Position numbers and translations under genes: made by a program
Assembly: GCF_036669915.1 (NCBI RefSeq)
Contig: NC_089316.1
Span: 16,327,547-16,391,546, forward strand
DNA length: 64,000 nucleotides
Direction of reading: 5' to 3'
From: Pocillopora verrucosa
Lineage: Eukaryota; Cnidaria; Anthozoa; Scleractinia; Pocilloporidae
Notes under the pieces: generated by a model
Database searches by the model: none
Seen by the model: the letters and a program-made list of their open reading frames with translations, nothing else
Told to the model about the DNA's origin: nothing
Part shown: positions 46,387 through 58,976 of the stretch, in pieces
Layout: each line of letters starts with the position of its first letter
Position numbering within the stretch: the first letter of the stretch is position 1

Positions 46387-47139
46387 ATTTGCCTCACGCG
46401 TCATGCGTGGGAAACACGATCAAAGGTAAATGCAAATATTTTTTCCTGAGTTACTCAGGAAGTTTTTGTGGCTCTCTCGTAGTCCTTTGACGAAAACTCT
46501 ATCACTGAAACCAAAACACATCCCTTCTCTAAAAGACAAAGAACCTTCGTTATTCTTCTGTCTTGGATATCTTCCTCAGAGAATACTTACGAAAACTCGA
46601 ACCAATGTAACACAGATGTTCTTCCTATACTCTGAATTGCATGTCATAGTTTTATTCTATTATTATAACTCTAGGTGCAAATTTTTTTCTTTTTGAAAAT
46701 CTATCGACCGGCTGCCACAGAGTGGACCCAACCCGATCCAGTTTTTTCCTGGTTTTCTTTGACGAACTTAACCTGCGCGTGAAAAGGTGAATTTTCAGGG
46801 AATGATAAGTCATCTTAATAGGCGTACCCTATCAAAAAAATAAACATTGTACTAGTTGCTATTTAGCTCTTGTTGTTATTAGGAATACTCACTCAAGACG
46901 GTATGGTATAAGGTGCCGTGCTTAACCTTAACAAGCATGTTGAGTCGTACAAACTGCATGGGTTCTTGACAACTATTTCCACAGGTTCACGATCATTTTA
47001 ATTGCATCATCTTATTTTAAGTCTCTCTTATAGTCTTTTTGCGTGCATTTGTCACCCTCCTCTTCAAAAACAAATCTTCCTCATTGCAAAAAATTCCCTA
47101 TCAGCCGCTGGAATATTAAAAAATTCCATTTGCGTCTAA
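46387..47139. other. spacer between duplication copies, nothing recognised
   Basis: No homology to copy B and no recognised exon. Open frames at 46430-46696 and neighbours show no motif. Confidence 0.4.
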
Positions 47140-47790
47140 TTACAATAACAATAATAATTTACATTTCTAAAGCGCTAAAATTGTAAAAGTATTCTAAAGC
47201 GCTTTACAAAATATTCCGTAAAAGCATTAAAACGATTAAACGATAGAATATGAAAAATATTAAAAATATCAAAATGTTAAAAACATTAATAATGTTAAAA
47301 CAAATTGTAAGCCAGCTTGAACAGATGTGTCTTTAGCTTGGACTTAAAAATGGCTACACTCTGACTGTCTCGAATTTCAAGCGGCAGTTTGTTCCACAGA
47401 GGTGGCCTGGAACGGGCAAAAGCGCGATCACCAAAGGTCTTAAAATTAGTTCTTGGGATCTTAAGAAGGCCCTGGTCACAGAAACGTAGGTGATGACCAC
47501 AAATGGAGTTTGGCTGCAGATATTCTTGAATGTATTGTGGGTCTTGATTGTCAAGAGATTTATAAACTTAGAGTAACAACTTAAAATAACGCGATAAGTC
47601 ACAGGAAGTCAATGAAGATGAGATATGGCGGACGAAATGTAATCAAACTTTGGGATCCTAAAGATTAATCGAGCAGCGGCGTTAAGCACCTTCTGAAGAC
47701 GAAGACGATCTGTCTAGTACTTAGGGACGCAAAAGAGAAGAGAGTTACAGTAGTCCAAATGTGAAGTCATAAATACGTGAACAAGAGTCT
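47140..47790 (-). pseudogene. L2/CR1-type LINE reverse transcriptase, C-terminal fragment
   Basis: Minus-strand translation over shifting frames gives TSHLDYCNSLLF, TDRLRLQKVLNAAARLIFRI, the HLHWLP-like region, VTYRV and, near the 3' end, the FKSKLKTHLF-like tail before an AT-rich end (47150-47290). These are the usual C-terminal reverse-transcriptase blocks of L2/CR1-group LINEs. Frameshifts and stops are frequent; 5' truncated. Confidence 0.8.
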
Positions 47791-48188
47791 TCTCCTAAAT
47801 AAACTTTCACATTGAATATCTCGTCTGAGTGTAGTCAGAATTTACCATCTTTCTCTCTGGAAAATAATATTCAATTTCTCCGAAAGGCAAAAAAAGGGTT
47901 AAAAGCACACTTAGAACTTTGGAAAACGAATTATTCATTTTGTTCTTGTCACCATACGGTAAATACCATTAAGTTGATAAATTCCCATTATCATTAAAGC
48001 ATTCACTTGTTAAATTTCGTAGGTTAAGAGCAAATGGGACAAAACAGCCTAACTATGGAACATTTGAATCGCATTCGCTTTAAAGGCTGGGTGTAATTTT
48101 TCTAATTATTATTTTTTTTTTCAATGTCCAACATCTTTAAGATGAATTGTTCGTAATGGACGCATCTCATCATGCATCCCTTACTTAC

Positions 48189-49400
48189 GTGAAGAGGGAA
48201 TACGCAACTATTGTCATAAGATTTCCAGTGATGGAAAGGCTCAATCCTACGTAAGTGATGATCTCCAAAACAAAGTCGTCCATCTTGGTGAGCTATAGAA
48301 AGTAGTTATATGTTAATTAAACCAATGGACTTATCGCTAATGTTGGAAGAAAGATAGAAAAGGCAATAACGATAACAATCACCAATGGGCTGTAGCCGCT
48401 GTAGTCGACTAAGACAGTAAAATGAGATAAATGTCTGCAGCTGCAAAATGTTTCCTCTGAGTTGCTTTTCGATGTAACTACATGGCATCCTTCCTCTGAA
48501 AACCCTTGTGGGCTTAATGATGAAATGAATAGGTCAAACAAATCAAACTTTATCACATAATTTATTCCTTCCCCTACTCGCGACATGTGGCTCAGTAGCT
48601 CAAGTGGCGATGCCGTCTAATTAGTATTCGAAGCTAAATTTTGGAGACTTCTTACCAGCAGTTTCTGTAATTATAGCTCGCCCCCGAGGGTCATTAGTTT
48701 ACTCTACACAATCTGCAGGCCAAACCATGATTTATTTCAATTAATTCTGATGACAAACAAAATAGCGCAAAACGGAACCTACACATGCTTTTTTGGGCGA
48801 CATAATTCTGCAAAACGGCAACTTGAGATCAAACTACTTTGTATTACCATTACAAAAAACCCGAACGTCGAATTACTCTGGTTTTCAAGAATAATTTAAT
48901 GCTGCCTTTCTTTGTAAGGGTGAAGTGGATAAGACTCTGGTGCCGTTAGATGGGGTAAATTCATCGAGTCACCAGCGAAATCCTTTTTAAAATGGAGGTT
49001 CATTTATCAATCGATTAATTTCCAAGCCCCATTGTCTTCATTGTCACTACCTCCCCTTATGAGCTTCCCTCACCTGAACGATGACACTACACGATCTCCT
49101 TTCAAATTTTTCTGTTTCTAATTAATTTTTGAATTAGGTGTAGATTTCCGAAAGCAAAGTTATCAATCGGTACTAAGGTTACCTTTTTGCACTAAAGCCA
49201 TTCCAAAACACGCAACTTTTCTCCCCTCTATCGTCCTGAAAATACATTTTATCTTTGTTGAAAACACCAGAAGGACTGATATTATGAGAATTTTTTCTCT
49301 CGCTGTTACCTTCAGATTCCTGAACTTTAAAATGATATTATCTTGCAATTTGTCCGGTTTGGGATCCATGGCTGCGGCCATTATCCTGGTGCCCACATAT
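48189..49400 (-). pseudogene. adhesion GPCR gene fragment (GAIN end, GPS, first TM exons)
   Basis: Three minus-strand exons. 49310-49400 encodes the GAIN-domain end (DNIILKFRNLK). 48383 to about 48495-48504 encodes the GPS motif (EEGC, FCSCRHLSHFTVLV) where adhesion receptors self-cleave at HL/S-T. 48189-48292 encodes transmembrane helix 1 (VLEIITYVGLSLSITGN). GPS and TM1 exons join in phase. The exon that should supply the conserved C-x-F-W of the GAIN/GPS is not visible between 48510 and 49300, and no exons for helices 2-7 are seen before the LINE. The fragment fills the gap between duplication copies, so it may be a gene truncated by the rearrangement, or an incomplete view of one. Confidence 0.72.
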
Positions 49401-50293
49401 CTACAGTGTATTCACAAATCATACTATTAAAAAGGAATCACATACCTTCCATTTTTGCGGTCGAATCCTATCCTATCATCTGAGTTAAAGGGAACTAGTT
49501 GATAGTAGCTCCAAAATACCACTAACATGATTTCGGTAGATAAAAATGAATTAAGTCTTACATGAAAGATTATTTAAGTCTTAATTAATTGGTTCCGATT
49601 TAAGCGACCGCGCAATACAGGTGGAGAACGATACAAAAAGACCTTTGGGACTTTGTAACGGGTGACTGCGACCGCTTAATAGAGGTGAAAATTACAGTCA
49701 CCAAGGGGTAACAATTTCGTCCTTTGAAAACCGACCGCTTAATACAGGGTGAAAGCTTAACATGGTGCTGCTTAATACAGGTTGGACTGCAAAAGAGTTG
49801 TCTTGTTTCTTTTGTATAACATGATTGTTAAATAGGAGCTTAACAAATATTTGTTTCTTCATGAATATTTCTTACTCTTAATTACGCACTGAGAAATGTC
49901 ACGATCCATGTGAAGAGCAATTAAATTCTCTTCGCTGTTTTTATTTGGAAGCTCAAGATAACTCAACGCGGCAAAATTTTACTTTCTATGGGGTAACTTT
50001 TTAGTTCATATTAATTTTGGAAAGTGCACGTTGTTTTCGACATATAATCAATACAATGACAGGTTCAGTGATATCAGAGCATGACTCTAAATTAGAGTCA
50101 TCGAAACTTGATTTCAATTTCATTTTGTATCTTTTTTGTTTCTATTCCACGTTTTGATTTGTAACCAAACAATTGTCTTCCAGTTCATTTGCATGGACTG
50201 CTCACACACCTTTCCATGCTCTCTTTAGATTTGCATGACATCCTCCGCTGAAAGACGGCTTTTACTGATTTTGAGGAGGCTAAGTTGTTTACA

Positions 50294-51810
50294 ATGTTTC
50301 GTTGTGATTTTTCGTCAAGAAGAAGAAGAAGAATGCTGGCGAACATAATAATATCATCAGTTATTAGTATTATCCGTGAGCGAGGGATATAACGAGGAAT
50401 GTTACTTGCCACTGGAGAGACGTCAAACGTTAAGGATGATGGTGAAGAACATTTCACGGGTGTTTGACAAGTACGGTGTTCAGTATTGGCTCGATTATGG
50501 TGAGTTTGGCATTCATTTCCAAGTTTAATTATAATTGTAACGTCGCCGCGCGCAAAGAAACCAATGCCAAAGTTTAAAAGAACCCATCGTTTCAAAGAAT
50601 TGTGTTAAGAATCTACGAACTCGTATTGAGATACCTGTTAAACGTCTCATGGCTTTATTTCTATCGAAACGAAATTTATATGTATTTTTTTTCAAACTAG
50701 ATTTTGTTATCACTTGGCGCATTTATCGGGCTAAAATGGATATTTTTGTGCTAAAATGTACTTGGGCCCGCTCGCATGCTCGCGTGGTTGTCAGACTATT
50801 TTGTCATTCTTTCTTAGTTCTTATTTTTTTCAACCCCCTCTCATGTGATAATAATAGTAATATAGTTAATGTTCTTGAGCTAAATTTAATTTCTGGGTCT
50901 CTCTAAGAGTCAACTAAATCCTCGCCTTACGACTCGGGCTAAAATGACTCTGAGTCGGGCCCAAAACATATCTTAATCCGAAACATAAACGCTATTGTTT
51001 TATTAGTGCCGTGTATTCTTACTCTTCGACTCTAAAGATGCCATCCGTAATTCCTCTTACCGTCTGCCATACAATTCTTATCATGTTAGTTGAGAGAATT
51101 TGGGATTGGATCAACTAATAATCCCCAAACTGATAGTTTTCTATATACTCACCACCTGTCTCCTTGGTTTTGTATTGATGTTGTAAGGAGAAGTTCTGTC
51201 ACGGTCACTTATCAGAGTTAAAGGGTTCATATTTGCAAGGTCATTCTGTCTATTCGTCGATCTCTTGCTGGTGCTGTTTTTTTTTTTGGTTATTGACTCA
51301 ATTATTTTTTCATTAATTAATCGAATCTCTTTCTCTTATTTACTTCACTTACAAAGTTCGATTCTTTTGTATTCAGGAACCCTGCTTGGCGCCTATCGCA
51401 TGGGAGACATCTTGCCATATGATCACGATGCCGACATTTCTTATATTTTGGAAACCGAGAAGCCGGAAGCTTTCCGTAAACTGCGTGAGCTTGGAATGCA
51501 AGCCAATGGTTTGGTTGTTGCATTAGGGGATGTGACTGTGGATTTTATGAGATGGCAACCAGTGAACGTCTCAAGTTACATTTCTGGCAAAACTGAAACA
51601 ATGCTACGCAAATATTACCCTCCTTCATCAAAGGAAAATCTCATTCTGAAATACCATCATACGTTGGAAACTTCTCCCATGTCGTGGGTGGTATCTTTCA
51701 AAAGGTTCTATTTCCAGGAAGTGAATGTTGCACTTCCCAACTCACGGGATAAATTACTAGCCTTTAGATACCCGTATACGTTCGGAGCGCGTGGATTTCA
51801 GTTTCCTTAG
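50294..51810 (+). pseudogene. LicD/fukutin-related gene, copy B, frameshifted
   Basis: Exon 1 (50294-50499) and exon 2 (51377-51810) keep the splice sites of copy A. Exon 1 has lost roughly 45 bases inside the membrane-anchor coding part, and the frame from the ATG stops at a TAA near 50390, before the catalytic region. Exon 2 stays open with DHDAD intact but stops early (TAG at 51808), about 18 codons short of copy A. A shorter cytosolic product from an internal ATG is conceivable but would lack the anchor. I call it a pseudogene. Confidence 0.8.
51019..51225. repeat. MITE-like repeat, family R1 copy 4
   Basis: Orthologous to the R1 copy at 41947-42151 in duplication copy A (same position in the LicD-like intron), with small indels. 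A piece of its right end also remains in remnant C at about 59650-59690. Confidence 0.65.
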
Positions 51811-52384
51811 AAGTGTTAATGCTGGGTGCCCTGTTATTTGAGAAAAAGCAATGGTTCCTAAAGGTATCGAGGGTAATTACGTTATTTTGACGAAACACTT
51901 TCATTTTATTACGACTCTCCCCTCGTATTGGTATCCTGCGTACCGGGTGGTTTTTTTGTGCTTCATAGGCTCGTAGGGCGGCAATAATGAATCCAATCAG
52001 AAAGCTGCATTCGAAAAGGGAACAAGAAAACCAAAATACATAGATACAGAGAGGATTAAGCGGAATATGAGAATCCATATGTTAATTTTTTTAGGGGTTT
52101 TAAGGAAATATTTATATACTTATATGTGATTAAATCAGCAAAATATGCAAGAATGTAATATTTATTAGTGATGTAATTGCTTAAATTTAAAAGTCATATG
52201 AACAAGTGATAATTAAAGCTTTATTTATTAACGGCAGGCACACTCAATTTTTGCATTGTTTTATACTATCTTTACTATTGTCATTTTTGTAATTAAAGTT
52301 TGCAATTATTTGTCAAAAGATGTATGTTGACAAAGGTTTTCTTTCATTCTAGTGTCATGTTACAGACACAAACGGGCGCGATGA

Positions 52385-53753
52385 CTAACACTCACACTCA
52401 GACTGAATAGTATTTGATCTTCCTCTTGGTGGGTGAATACAATGCAGCTGAAAAAGATCAGTGACGATATAAAAAATAGGAGAATTTTAATCATAATTGG
52501 ATTGGGAGGTCGCGGAATATTTACCTTTTAGGAATGAATTTGTTGTTTCTTGCGATATAAATTGGGTATTTGATGACAAATCTTAAGGTGACAGTCTCCA
52601 TACGCACCGTCAGTCTTTGACCGAGTCTTAGGTTCTGTAACAATTTCCAACGTACAAGAGAGGTTTTGAATAAATATTTACCTTTTTACGAAATCGCTCT
52701 ACATGTAGCTCATAAATAGGAAGTAAAAAGGGACTAAATCCTTCATGTCTTGCGACTCCATAGCTTACACGTACTTATCCTTATTGGATAATTACGGTAC
52801 GTTGATCATATTGGATTTATCATGTTTGCAAATGTGAGAAGAAAATATAAGTAAACTCATGTAACTCGTCACCAGACTCGTTTTTCGGACTGCTTCCTTG
52901 AAGTAACTGGATGTACAAACTCTTTTTTTCCGGGATACTTTAGCCAATCAGAACTCAGGGTTTGCTTTATTTCGCCCACCCGCAGCGCCCGCCATAAAAT
53001 GTTTGGGATTTCTCGTTTTTGGAACAAGTTTTTTACATTGATTTTCAAAATAATTTAGAATAAATTGGGGTCCTAAAATTCCCTCGTAATGCCTACCTCG
53101 TGCTCTGATGGGGGCTGGAGGCTTGCAAGAGTTGTACTTCTAACAAGTGTGGCAGCGAGCATGATCTCCAAGATGAAAAACACCACGAGGAGAGAAGATA
53201 CGGCAACCATCAGCTTCTCCTCATCATTCAGGAAGGTAGCTATTCCCTCTTTCACGAAACCATAATTGTCCCTTGGGTAGGTGGGAATCAGGACAAGGAT
53301 CAGATCCCGATGATAACTGTAAACTGCTATCGCAGATAGTATGATGCAAGCCACGCTTACTGACCACAGCGCATCGATCTGTGTCACAAAAAGGTAGTAT
53401 TAGAGATTAAATAAGCAGCTTTAAGAATATTCTAATGGGCTGGGAATAAGAGGATCCCAATGATAGCTGTAAACTGCTATCGTAGATAGTACAATGGAAG
53501 CCACGCTTACTGACCACAGGGCATCCATCTGAGTTAAAAAGGGTTGGTGTTAGAGATTAAATAAGCTTTAAGTATATTCTAACGGGCGAGGAGCCTTAGG
53601 ACCTTAATGAGAGGATTCACTGCAGCATCAGTTTAGTTTCAGGCCGTCACTTGAATTTTTTTAAAGATTTTAATTATCGTGTATTTTTATCCTAAAATTT
53701 ACAAGTTGTCCTCCAAGTCGTCTCCCTCAGCATAGTTTTTTTTTTCTTTTCGC

Positions 53754-53785
<32 letters not shown>

Positions 53786-56483
53786 TTAAGGCCTTCTTTA
53801 ATCAAAAATAGGAACGTTTGTACGTCGTATAAGGAATTTAAAATACGGTCACGTGAATCCTTGTTTTGGCGGTGTCTTACCAGAATGGACGATGGGATTG
53901 GAACGTGGATTACAGCAAGTCCCATGATGCCAGTGGCGAGAACCTTAGGAAAACAAAGAGATTTTGAAAAGGCTTTTTCAATAGCTTTTAAATTTTCATT
54001 ATGTTAACTAGTAAATACTACCACTGAACCATATGATAACCTCCAAACAATTATAATGATCGAAATAACCGTAATATGATAATGATGATAACAGTGATAG
54101 TATTTAATTAAAAATATTAGTACTGATAATGATCAGTAGCAATAAAACTTGCAAATATGGATGATAATCAGCCAAATTATGAGCCGCAAACCGAGCTGTA
54201 TTTAATTACTATTTCCCTTTTACCTCACTAGTTTCGTTCAAAGCAACTTGAATTGGAGCTGTTTCAATGAGACGTCATCGAAATCAACCACAACAGCGCA
54301 AAAAAATGTTTAAATGTTTTGGCAAGAAGAACTTTTCAAATTACACTTAAATCGCGGAAAGAAGAAGGAATTGTCACGAACTACGAATTTCTGAAATTAT
54401 AAAGCTATGTTGACCACAATCACTTTGTGGTTTTCGTTCCCCTGTAAAGTTTGAAAGAAATGCAGATTCGATTCATCGTTACAAGTTCCTTGAGGCAAAG
54501 AAAAGTCAAATTTTTGGTTTCTTCACCAGTGGTTTAGAAGAAAGTCCTTCACTTTCAACCCAAGAAACAATTTAAAACTTCAAAGGCGCGACCAGTTCCG
54601 TTTCAATTGCATATTTTCGATTTTAACAATGGTCGAAGAAGAAGAAATAATTTTTTTCAAAGCCTTTAACAGTGGATATTCAACGTAATAAAAAATTTCA
54701 ACACAAGTACATTTCTTAATATGTATTTATTTGTATAGCATGGCCCTTGAAGGGAATTGACCAATCAGATAATGTGTACTGTGTACTTTGATTTTATAAA
54801 AAAGGAAGTCAATAGAAGACAGCGCATCTGTCGATTATACTTTTGACTCGATAAAAATTAAACAGGTTACTAACGGCGTGATGATTGCTAGGTTTTCTTT
54901 TCGAATTTGAAATACAGTCTCACCTCCTTTTTTTCCACACAAAAAAACGGCGTAAGTTATTTGCATTCAATTTCGTAACCATTAATCACAATTTTTGAAA
55001 AGTGGTGACAATCAGCAGCTTGTCTTTGAGTTAGGTCATGTTAAGAACTTTTTAGGATGACTCATACTGGCAGTTAGAAACCAGTAACTTGTTCTAAAAT
55101 GTTTATATGAACTGCTAAAATGCGGACCAAACGAGCAAGTGTTGCCTTACATGATCATGATGAAAAAATAAAGCTTCCTGGTAATCGCTATTTTTTAAAC
55201 ATTAAGTCACCACTTTCACAACTTCCTCTCGAACAATTTCTGATCGATTTATAAATTTATGCATCTTATAAGAATAAAGTGTTACAAACATTAGCTCTAC
55301 AAGAGATATCCGATAATAGATAAAATAATCAATCTGCAAACGCGGCTGACTCGCACCCAGGCTCGCACTCCGATTGCGTTGCATTGTGGTAGCTTCATTT
55401 TCAATATGGCGGTGAAAGCAGCAGAATTCGGCAGATGTTGACTGGAAATTCCGTAAAAGTTAGGCCGTTCCTTTTTTCTTTCACCGTAGGTGAATGTAAT
55501 TTGATGTATTATGAATGTGTAAAAGTATTTTTATTCGTATTTGTCGCGTATTCTATGGTTCTCAAGGACAAACGCGATCACTGTTTTTTTGTATGTGATT
55601 TGAGACCGGATTTCAAGAAGGTCAAATTTGATGTACGTCGTAGTTTGGAGCCTTTCAAAGATTTGGATGGCGGCTTTGATCCTTCTTTAACAGCTTTGAC
55701 GAAACGCTCTCCAACGATACATGTGTTTCTCGCATTTTAAGTGCGGGTGTTTGAGACCGATTATAGCCCAGAAAAGGCTTATTGTTGCTTTACACAGCGT
55801 TACTATTACACACTCAATTTTGTTGTAAATCTACTTTCCTAAGTAAAAGGAAATTAACTTATCACGAATGTTGTATGGTAAATCTATATATTGATCATTG
55901 AATAAAGGACACTTGAATTTGAGCTATGAACAGAATCACTTGACCAATGAAAAACTCTACAATGCGCGCGGCAACACACCAGGTAAGCCGGAAAGTAAAA
56001 GGTAGTCGATTGTTAAAAGGTGTTAATTGCTTGAGCGACTCCTGCCATTCGCTTGCGCTTTTAAATCTTCTAACCTGAAAGCTTAGCTGTCATTAGGATA
56101 TCCTTTAATGACTTCCGTTTGCGATGTGATGTTAAGGGTTAGTTTTAACGTGTCATTTCCCCATCTATATGTTCTTGAGGTTTGGCAAAGCCGGATGAGA
56201 TTGTGTTACAAAAGATAAATATTTTCACGTGTGCGCGCTATTTTTTTATTTATTTTTTTTTTAGAGGGCACGGTAACAAATCCTGCAATCTGATTGGTTC
56301 TCAACACAGTCAGTATTTTCCTATCTCTGCCCACGGGCCACGGTAACGCTTTCGTGAGTCGCCGAGTACATCTCAAATTTCGTTGCTATTTTTCATAAAT
56401 ACATCTCGTTTTTCCGGCTGGGCAGTATTTTTAAGCAAACACGTCGGTCACTATCTCAAGCCGATAAATAACTTGTGAATCCT

Positions 56484-56560
<77 letters not shown>

Positions 56561-57922
56561 TGTGGTTGACAGAAAAATATTGGTTTCAGAAAAAATTTGT
56601 TTAAGCAATAGTGTCATTACGTTGGTTGACTAGCGGCCTAAAAACCGTCTGCAATTAATTTTAATCGTTCACAAAAAGTACCTAGAAAGTTAAAACGTGA
56701 GGTATTTGGTTGTAGTTAAACTGAACGAAGGAACTTCAATCATTTAATATCTGAATTTTCCCAAACAATTTGTTCGAAGTGAAAAAGCGAGCAAAGTTTT
56801 AAATTCAGTTTTACAACAAATATACGCTCTCGGTGAGTCTTTCCTAGTCCGTTCAATTTAGACATTTGTACCGTAAATTATACTACAGAAACTGAAGGAA
56901 TTTATTGAAAAAAGGCTGCATTAAATCCCCTTGTGTCTCATTGGAGTGTGCCATTCGAATTTAGTTTTTGTGGAGGAAAGACCAGATTTACACACGCCAT
57001 TGCAGCAAACAAACGAGCAAACTCTCACAACTTCAAAATAAAAGATTTGAATTTACTCACAATTACTTTCCTCGCCGTTCACTTAGTGAACAGAGGTAAA
57101 TCTTCGTACATGAATGAATCGTCGATGAGAGTGAATAATACTTTCCGTTAGATCATTGAATGTTTTTGAAGAAAACATCGGCCATCGGCTGTGTGTGAAA
57201 CTGCTGCCAAATGAACAGATTCTCAGGCAAGACTGCAGTTTCGATTCTTTCTGAATCTCTTCAATTGCCTCCTAACAACGAATTTGTCACGGAGGAATAA
57301 CAGGAGTGGCACAGGCCCGCAAACACTTTTTAACTTTCGAAGGAACGGCAACAGACAGTGAACTTCCATTAAATTCCACGTTTATTCGCGCTATCTTGCT
57401 GCTACCAGAGATGTTCACTCGATCACGACAGGATGCAAATGACTTATTTTTCATTTTACGACCATGATGCAACGTAATTTTTTCGTAATCAAACACCGCC
57501 TGGGGTAATACAAAGCGACAAAAGTCCTATTCCAATTTTAAAAAATGCTAATTCATCGCAGTTACGCTCAAAATTTCCTGCTTTCCACCTTTCTGTGTAA
57601 TAGGCTCACTGTCAAAGTATATATATTCTATATTTCAAGAACACAACACAACATCCCCGAAATATGCACAGACCTGGAGCTTTCGATTTGGTTAGTTAGG
57701 CCTTAATCCTCTAAAAACCTCAATAATCAAATTACATATTTCCCAAAATTTAATTCCAAAAGGTAAAAGTTTTCTTACCAAGCTAGATATCCAACATGGC
57801 ATATACGTTAGGCTCGTGCGGTACCCTACTTTATATCGATCCACCATACCAATCGTGAGGAAGATGGCCGCCATCGCCAACTGGGAAATTGAAAGGACCT
57901 TCATTCGTTTCTTCCCGAACAT
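52385..57922 (-). CDS. MS4A-like four-pass membrane protein, copy B
   Basis: Exons 57779-57922, 53881-53943, 53097-53378 and 52385-52447 have exactly the same lengths as in copy A (144, 63, 282 and 63 bases) and join in phase to about 183 residues. Differences from A cluster in the hydrophilic loop between helices 3 and 4 (for example PTYPRDN against NTYRWEN). The membrane segments and FFILEIMLAA are conserved. No stop or frameshift, so both paralogues look functional. Intron 1 is enlarged to 3.8 kb by TE-X copy 3 and other insertions. Decayed partial exon 3 duplicate at 53459-53525. Confidence 0.78.
55357..57503 (+). mobile_element. TE-X copy 3
   Basis: Left end ccaggctcgcactccgattg and right end (inverted) of the type aaacaccgcctgg. 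Subterminal blocks as in copies 1 and 2: caatatggcggtgaaagcag, then gggcacggtaac and CT tract near 56270-56553 (an additional insertion), then cgtttattcgcgctatcttg and gatgcaacgtaat. It lies in intron 1 of the MS4A-like copy B; copy A shows continuous flanking sequence near 45765-45800. Confidence 0.75.
56482..56553. repeat. CT dinucleotide microsatellite
   Basis: A long, nearly pure CT run inside TE-X copy 3. Confidence 0.95.
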
Positions 57923-58273
57923 TTTTATCCCTTTGCTTTGCTTTGAAAACGTTTTAATTAGAAAGGCTTGGACTTATCACCGGAATATTTTGTGTTCTTT
58001 ATGCAAAATTAGGCTACGAAATAAGACTGCATGCAGCTGTGATGAATCCATGTCCTTATATGATCCACTGGCTAATTTCTGTCACTCGCACATTGATAAT
58101 TATACAAAGCGATTCAGTGCCAACCAAATTTATAAAGAGCGTTCATATGGCGAAAAGCTGTCAGCATTTTTTTCTTATATTACGTCTATACAACCTGGCT
58201 ACTTATTATGTAACTTACTCAACAGGGATATCATAAGAATTCAGAGGTTGCATTCACAGTTGTTTTTGACGTT

Positions 58274-58368
58274 ATATTTAGTCTCCACTACACAACAAAT
58301 AACACAGTAGTGCACACCAGATAAGTTTATTTAGGAAAGCCTGCCGAGAACCAACCCGAGGCATATAT
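58274..58368 (-). repeat. direct repeat unit, distal copy (possible split direct repeat B2)
   Basis: atatttagtctccactacac, then acaaataacacagtagtg and gcctgcNgagaaccaacccg, repeated in the same orientation at 58882-58976 with a few differences. The 0.5 kb between the copies has no gene. Confidence 0.75.
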
Positions 58369-58881
58369 TGCCCGAGGCGTGCATACATACATACATTCGC
58401 AACTGATATACCATATACATTACTGATCTACAATCAATTCCTTACACATTCAAAATAAGTATACATTACTAACATGCCCACCTCACCAAGTCGGGATTAA
58501 CAGAGGTGGGTAACCGCTTACAAGAACATTACTACGGTTATACGGAGGCCAGAAAAAACCTCCCAGAAAAAACCCCTTTAGGGAAAAAATATGACAGGAA
58601 ATCTGGATAGGAACCATGGCCCACACTCAGAGCAGTTGGCAGCCCGTCCTACGAGGCTTTACAGTTAAAGAAAATAACTTTTCAAACTAAAATAAATTTG
58701 TCATCAGCCAGAGGTGGACGGTTGGTTCTGAGGCCTAGATGGACACCACGTGCTATACTCCCCCTTATGTACAACTGCATCATTACCCATGATGCTCGGC
58801 TAAGGCCCAGGCCTTGTCGTATCTCGTGCCGACAAAATATTTATTTCTGCCTTATTCGCAGACTCTATCGTCAGAAATACC

Positions 58882-58976
58882 ATATTTAGTCTCCACTACA
58901 CAACAAATAACACAGTAGTGTAAACCAAACAAGTTTATTTAGGGAAGCCTGCTGAGAACCAACCCGAGGCATATAT
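58882..58976 (-). repeat. direct repeat unit, proximal copy (possible split direct repeat B1)
   Basis: Direct repeat of 58274-58368, immediately 3' (minus-strand sense) of the tyrosine-recombinase frame. Recombinase gene, repeat, spacer, repeat is the order expected at the 3' end of Ngaro/DIRS-like retroelements with split direct repeats. Confidence 0.7.

Larger units (their letters stand above)
49781..58281. repeat. segmental duplication copy B
   Basis: Collinear with 34335-46386. It lacks the Polinton-like element, but has TE-X copy 3 (55357-57503) and about 0.85 kb of extra sequence near 54215-55070 inside MS4A-like intron 1. Ends abruptly at 58281 where a tyrosine-recombinase element begins. 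Confidence 0.9.

Noticed and set aside
46096-46449. 117-codon frame with a counterpart in copy B (57816-58310)
   Set aside because: Conserved only because the region is duplicated; it partly overlaps the upstream region and exon 1 of the MS4A-like gene on the other strand and shows no domain.
48590-48660. Possible tRNA gene (ggctcagtagctcaagtggc ... attcgaagc)
   Set aside because: The boxes are only loosely A- and B-like, and I could not fold a proper acceptor or anticodon stem.
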